From Acidimicrobiales bacterium (GTDB lineage Bacteria; Actinomycetota; Acidimicrobiia; Acidimicrobiales; Poriferisodalaceae): a stretch of 63,396 bases of DNA. Under the pieces are notes generated by a model. The model was not told the DNA's origin and made no database searches. It saw nothing but the letters and a program-made list of their open reading frames with translations. The stretch spans positions 1-63,396 of the forward strand of contig VYDH01000010.1 of the NCBI GenBank assembly GCA_009843525.1. The letters run 5' to 3'. The translations under genes were made by a program, and so were the position numbers. Positions within the stretch are counted from its first letter, which is position 1; each line of letters begins with the position of its first letter. Positions 61,244 through 63,396 of this stretch are shown piece after piece.

Positions 61244-62449
61244 TCAGGGCGTTTCGGGGACCAGGGTTCGGTGGTAGACGGCCCGCACGGCGAGTGCCTC
61301 GCGCAGCTCGTCGGTCATGTCCTCGGCGAACTCTGAGCGGTAGCTGGAGTCGAGCACGACCGAGACGGCGAACTGCAGCCCGGAGAACAGCCCGATGAAG
61401 GCTGCCACCAGCACGAGTTGGCGGCTGAAGAGCAGTTCCCCGCTCCAGAGCGGGAGACTCACCACCCACGAGCCTTCCCAGGTGAGCTGGCTCAACGTCG
61501 TCCACTGCAGCAGGGTGCTCTCTCGCACGGTGAACACGCCGAAGAGCACGTAGAAGCACGTGACGATCACCGCCACCAGAGCGATCTGGATGCTCTGGGC
61601 CACGAACAGCAGCAGGCTGACGTTGAATCGTGCCCGGCGTCCTAGCGGCGGTGAATCGGGTGCCGGGGAATCATCCGCTGGGACCAAGCTCGCGATAGGC
61701 GTCTCCGCACAACGAGAGCGCACATCGGCCCAGGACGAGAAGCGGGCCATGTCCACTGCAAGGCGCCGCACCGAGATGATGACGAACAGCGCCCCGACGG
61801 CGACCAGCAGCGCAGCGATCATCCCGAAGAACGGCAGCGTGAAATCGTTGGCCACCTGCCACATCTCGGCATTGAGGAAGATGAACGCCGAGAACACCAG
61901 CAGGATCGGGAGCGACTTGGCCAGCAGCGTCATGACTTGGCCCACTTGACGCCACAGTTGGCCCACCGACCATCGCACCATCGGCAGCAGGCCCCAGCTG
62001 GTCACCACGTACGCGCCGACCAGCAGCGCCGCATTCAGGCCTGCGGCAAACGCCGCATCGACAATGATCGAATCGGAAGATCCCAGGCCGGCGAAGACTG
62101 CCCCGAGCACGAGGTAGGCCAGCACCTCCCAAACGCCGAACCGGTCGGGGAGCTGCCACAGGCGTCGTCCCCGCAGGAGATTGACGAGCGCCACGACGCC
62201 TGCCATCACGGCCAGGCCCACCACGAAGACGGCTGCCTGGGCCCAGCCCATCCACCTGTCGCCGAACACGAAGAAGAACTCGATGAACACCACGAGCGCC
62301 AGGAACGGCGCGGCCCGCGTGAGCACGTCGGCGCTGGCGGAGTAGTCGTGAATCAGATGCGGCAGGCCTCTGCGGACGAACCACCGCTCGCAGCGGTGTC
62401 GTTCGGCGGCCAGGGCGTGCGCGCTGCCTGCTGCGTCGACGTTCCCCAT
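61244..62449 (-). CDS. Integral membrane protein of unknown function
   Basis: 401 residues with about eight membrane segments (for example FLALVVFIEFFFVFG, AAVFVVGLAVMAGVVALV, VLAYLVLGAVFAGL, MIAALLVAVGALFVII and IQIALVAVIVTCFYVLF). Between spans lies a soluble stretch with a Pro/Asp-rich linker (VPADDSPAPDSPPLGRR). No transporter or enzyme motif is recognised. The start at 62449 is chosen because of a TAGGGT box 8 nt upstream. It is divergent from the dienelactone hydrolase with an 89-bp spacer. Confidence 0.75.
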   Translation of the reverse strand: MGNVDAAGSAHALAAERHRCERWFVRRGLPHLIHDYSASADVLTRAAPFLALVVFIEFFFVFGDRWMGWAQAAVFVVGLAVMAGVVALVNLLRGRRLWQLPDRFGVWEVLAYLVLGAVFAGLGSSDSIIVDAAFAAGLNAALLVGAYVVTSWGLLPMVRWSVGQLWRQVGQVMTLLAKSLPILLVFSAFIFLNAEMWQVANDFTLPFFGMIAALLVAVGALFVIISVRRLAVDMARFSSWADVRSRCAETPIASLVPADDSPAPDSPPLGRRARFNVSLLLFVAQSIQIALVAVIVTCFYVLFGVFTVRESTLLQWTTLSQLTWEGSWVVSLPLWSGELLFSRQLVLVAAFIGLFSGLQFAVSVVLDSSYRSEFAEDMTDELREALAVRAVYHRTLVPETP

Positions 62450-62457
62450 GGCGGAGC

Positions 62458-62463
62458 ACCCTA
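62458..62463 (-). promoter_or_regulatory. Putative -10 box (TAGGGT)
   Basis: Minus-strand TAGGGT lies 8 nt before the ATG at 62449. Confidence 0.4.
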
Positions 62464-62524
62464 GGAATCTCAGCCGAGCAAGCCAAGATCGCGGTGGCCA
62501 TGACATCGACGGTGCAGGGGCCGC

Positions 62525-62530
62525 TAGACA
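62525..62530 (+). promoter_or_regulatory. Putative -10 box (TAGACA)
   Basis: TAGACA lies 8 nt before the ATG at 62539 of the dienelactone hydrolase and favours that start over 62494. Confidence 0.3.
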
Positions 62531-62538
62531 TTGGCGCC

Positions 62539-63216
62539 ATGGGACAGACGATTTCCTTGACAGCTTCAGACGGCGTGACGTTCAGCGCCTACCGGGCCGA
62601 GCCCTCGGGGCCGCCGAAGGGCGGTGTCGTGGTGGTGCAGGAGATCTTCGGTGTGAACGACCACATCCGCAGCGTGGCCGACGGCTATGCCGCCGACGGC
62701 TATCTGGCGGTGGCGCCGGCACTTTTCGACCGTGTGCGGGGCGGCGTCGAGCTGGGCTATGACGCCGAGGGCATCGACGTGGGACGCAAGATCGCCTTCG
62801 AAGACCTGACGGTGGATCAGGTCATGGACGACATCGCAGCAGCGGCTGATTGCGCTGCCGAGGGCGGCGAGGTCGGCATCGTGGGCTACTGCTGGGGCGG
62901 GTCGATGTGCTACGTGGCCTCAGCTCGCCTGGCCGACAAGATCGCCGCGGCGTCCGGCTATTACGGCGGGCAGATCATGCCGCACCTCGACGAACGGCCC
63001 ACCGCTCCGCTGCTGCTGCACTTCGGCACCGAGGACCATGGCATCCCCCTCGAGAAGGTGCACGCCATCGCCGAGCGCTGGGACCACATCGCCGTGCACA
63101 TCTACGACGGCGCCGATCACGGCTTCAACTGTGACGCTCGGGCCAGCTTCCATCCCGATGCTGCAGCACTGGCCAAACAGCGCACCCTCGATCACTTCGC
63201 GGCGCATCTGGGCTGA
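62539..63216 (+). CDS. Dienelactone hydrolase family protein
   Basis: 225 residues, the usual length. E35 in VVQEIFGVNDHIRSVAD, nucleophile C118 in GIVGYCWGGSMC, the acid in FGTEDHGIP and the His in DGADHGFNCD make the Cys-Asp-His triad of this family. The enzyme opens enol-lactones made in chlorocatechol-type pathways; many relatives act on other esters. No ring-cleavage genes are in the window. The start at 62539 is preferred because the upstream in-frame ATG overlaps the divergent promoter. Confidence 0.9.
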   Translation: MGQTISLTASDGVTFSAYRAEPSGPPKGGVVVVQEIFGVNDHIRSVADGYAADGYLAVAPALFDRVRGGVELGYDAEGIDVGRKIAFEDLTVDQVMDDIAAAADCAAEGGEVGIVGYCWGGSMCYVASARLADKIAAASGYYGGQIMPHLDERPTAPLLLHFGTEDHGIPLEKVHAIAERWDHIAVHIYDGADHGFNCDARASFHPDAAALAKQRTLDHFAAHLG

Positions 63217-63316
63217 CGGTCGTCGTCTCGACCTGCAACTCACATCACAGCCGGGCACAATTCAGGCCACCAACAGCGGGACAGGCCAACTGGGGCAACA
63301 ACCAGGTCCCTTTTAC

Positions 63317-63328
63317 GGGGGGGGGGGG
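63317..63328. other. Run of 12 G
   Basis: Homopolymer in the last 180 bp, which otherwise shows no gene. It may be a slippage site or a sequencing/assembly error near a contig end. Confidence 0.6.
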
Positions 63329-63396
63329 TCTGAGCGCGGGATCGCCGGGCCCACTTGCGCATGTTTGCGATGCGGGGATCCCAGCGGGCAATTGTC

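Overview
The window is about 63 kb of high-GC, gene-dense DNA from an actinobacterium. The most likely source is an uncultured or marine Acidimicrobiia-type organism. This is inferred from the gene content: many type III CoA-transferases, luciferase-like monooxygenases, HalD/ArpA-like and PhyH-like 2-oxoglutarate oxygenases, lipoproteins with a Cys-Gly-Asp-rich start, and short GC-rich intergenic gaps. No rRNA, tRNA or CRISPR was seen. About 53 protein genes are supported. Most long ORFs in other frames are codon-bias shadows.

Layout. 1-12 kb: a pyridoxamine-phosphate-oxidase-like gene cut by the left edge, an oxygenase/dehydrogenase pair, a luciferase-like monooxygenase behind a palindromic operator, a haloalkane dehalogenase, a membrane-anchored glycosyl-hydrolase-like protein with a winged helix, QueF, a CBS-less IMPDH, a YceI protein and an acyl-CoA ligase/monooxygenase operon. 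12-17 kb: serine hydrolase, glutamine amidotransferase and a double-domain CaiB/BaiF CoA-transferase. 17-23.5 kb: an accessory segment with two AT-richer orphans (one secreted), a CinA-like/NAD(P)-binding pair, a XamI-type restriction-modification system and two small orphans. 23.6-31 kb: acyl-CoA metabolism, with two more double CoA-transferases (one interrupted by an in-frame amber codon), a thiolase-like/DUF35 pair, Dtd and RidA. 31-38 kb: a peptide-type ABC importer without ATPases, an HU protein, MFS and P450. 38-41.5 kb: a single-chain restriction-modification enzyme with a frame-critical 13-bp tandem repeat. 41.6-50 kb: crotonase/quinone-oxidoreductase/amidohydrolase-like operon, an NCS2 permease with an RsbW-like tail, a PhyH-like protein with a halogenase-type active site and a SulP-STAS transporter. 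50-63 kb: biotin-dependent acyl-CoA carboxylase, a complete BMP-type (nucleoside-like) ABC importer, amidohydrolase, membrane protein and dienelactone hydrolase.

Together the genes suggest a heterotroph that takes up peptides and nucleosides or purines, and that activates and degrades varied organic acids as CoA esters (ligase, CoA-transferases, crotonase, thiolase/aldolase, carboxylase). It also appears to oxidise or dehalogenate small molecules and to carry two unrelated restriction systems.

A recurring signal is a TAnnnT box 6-10 nt upstream of the start codon of genes that lead transcription units. This indicates widespread leaderless transcription, and I used it to choose several start codons. 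The most unusual items are the H-x-G active site in the PhyH-like enzyme, the possible phase switch in the restriction gene, the NCS2/RsbW-like fusion, the winged-helix/transmembrane/glycosidase fusion, the amber-split CoA-transferase and an amidohydrolase that has lost its metal ligands.
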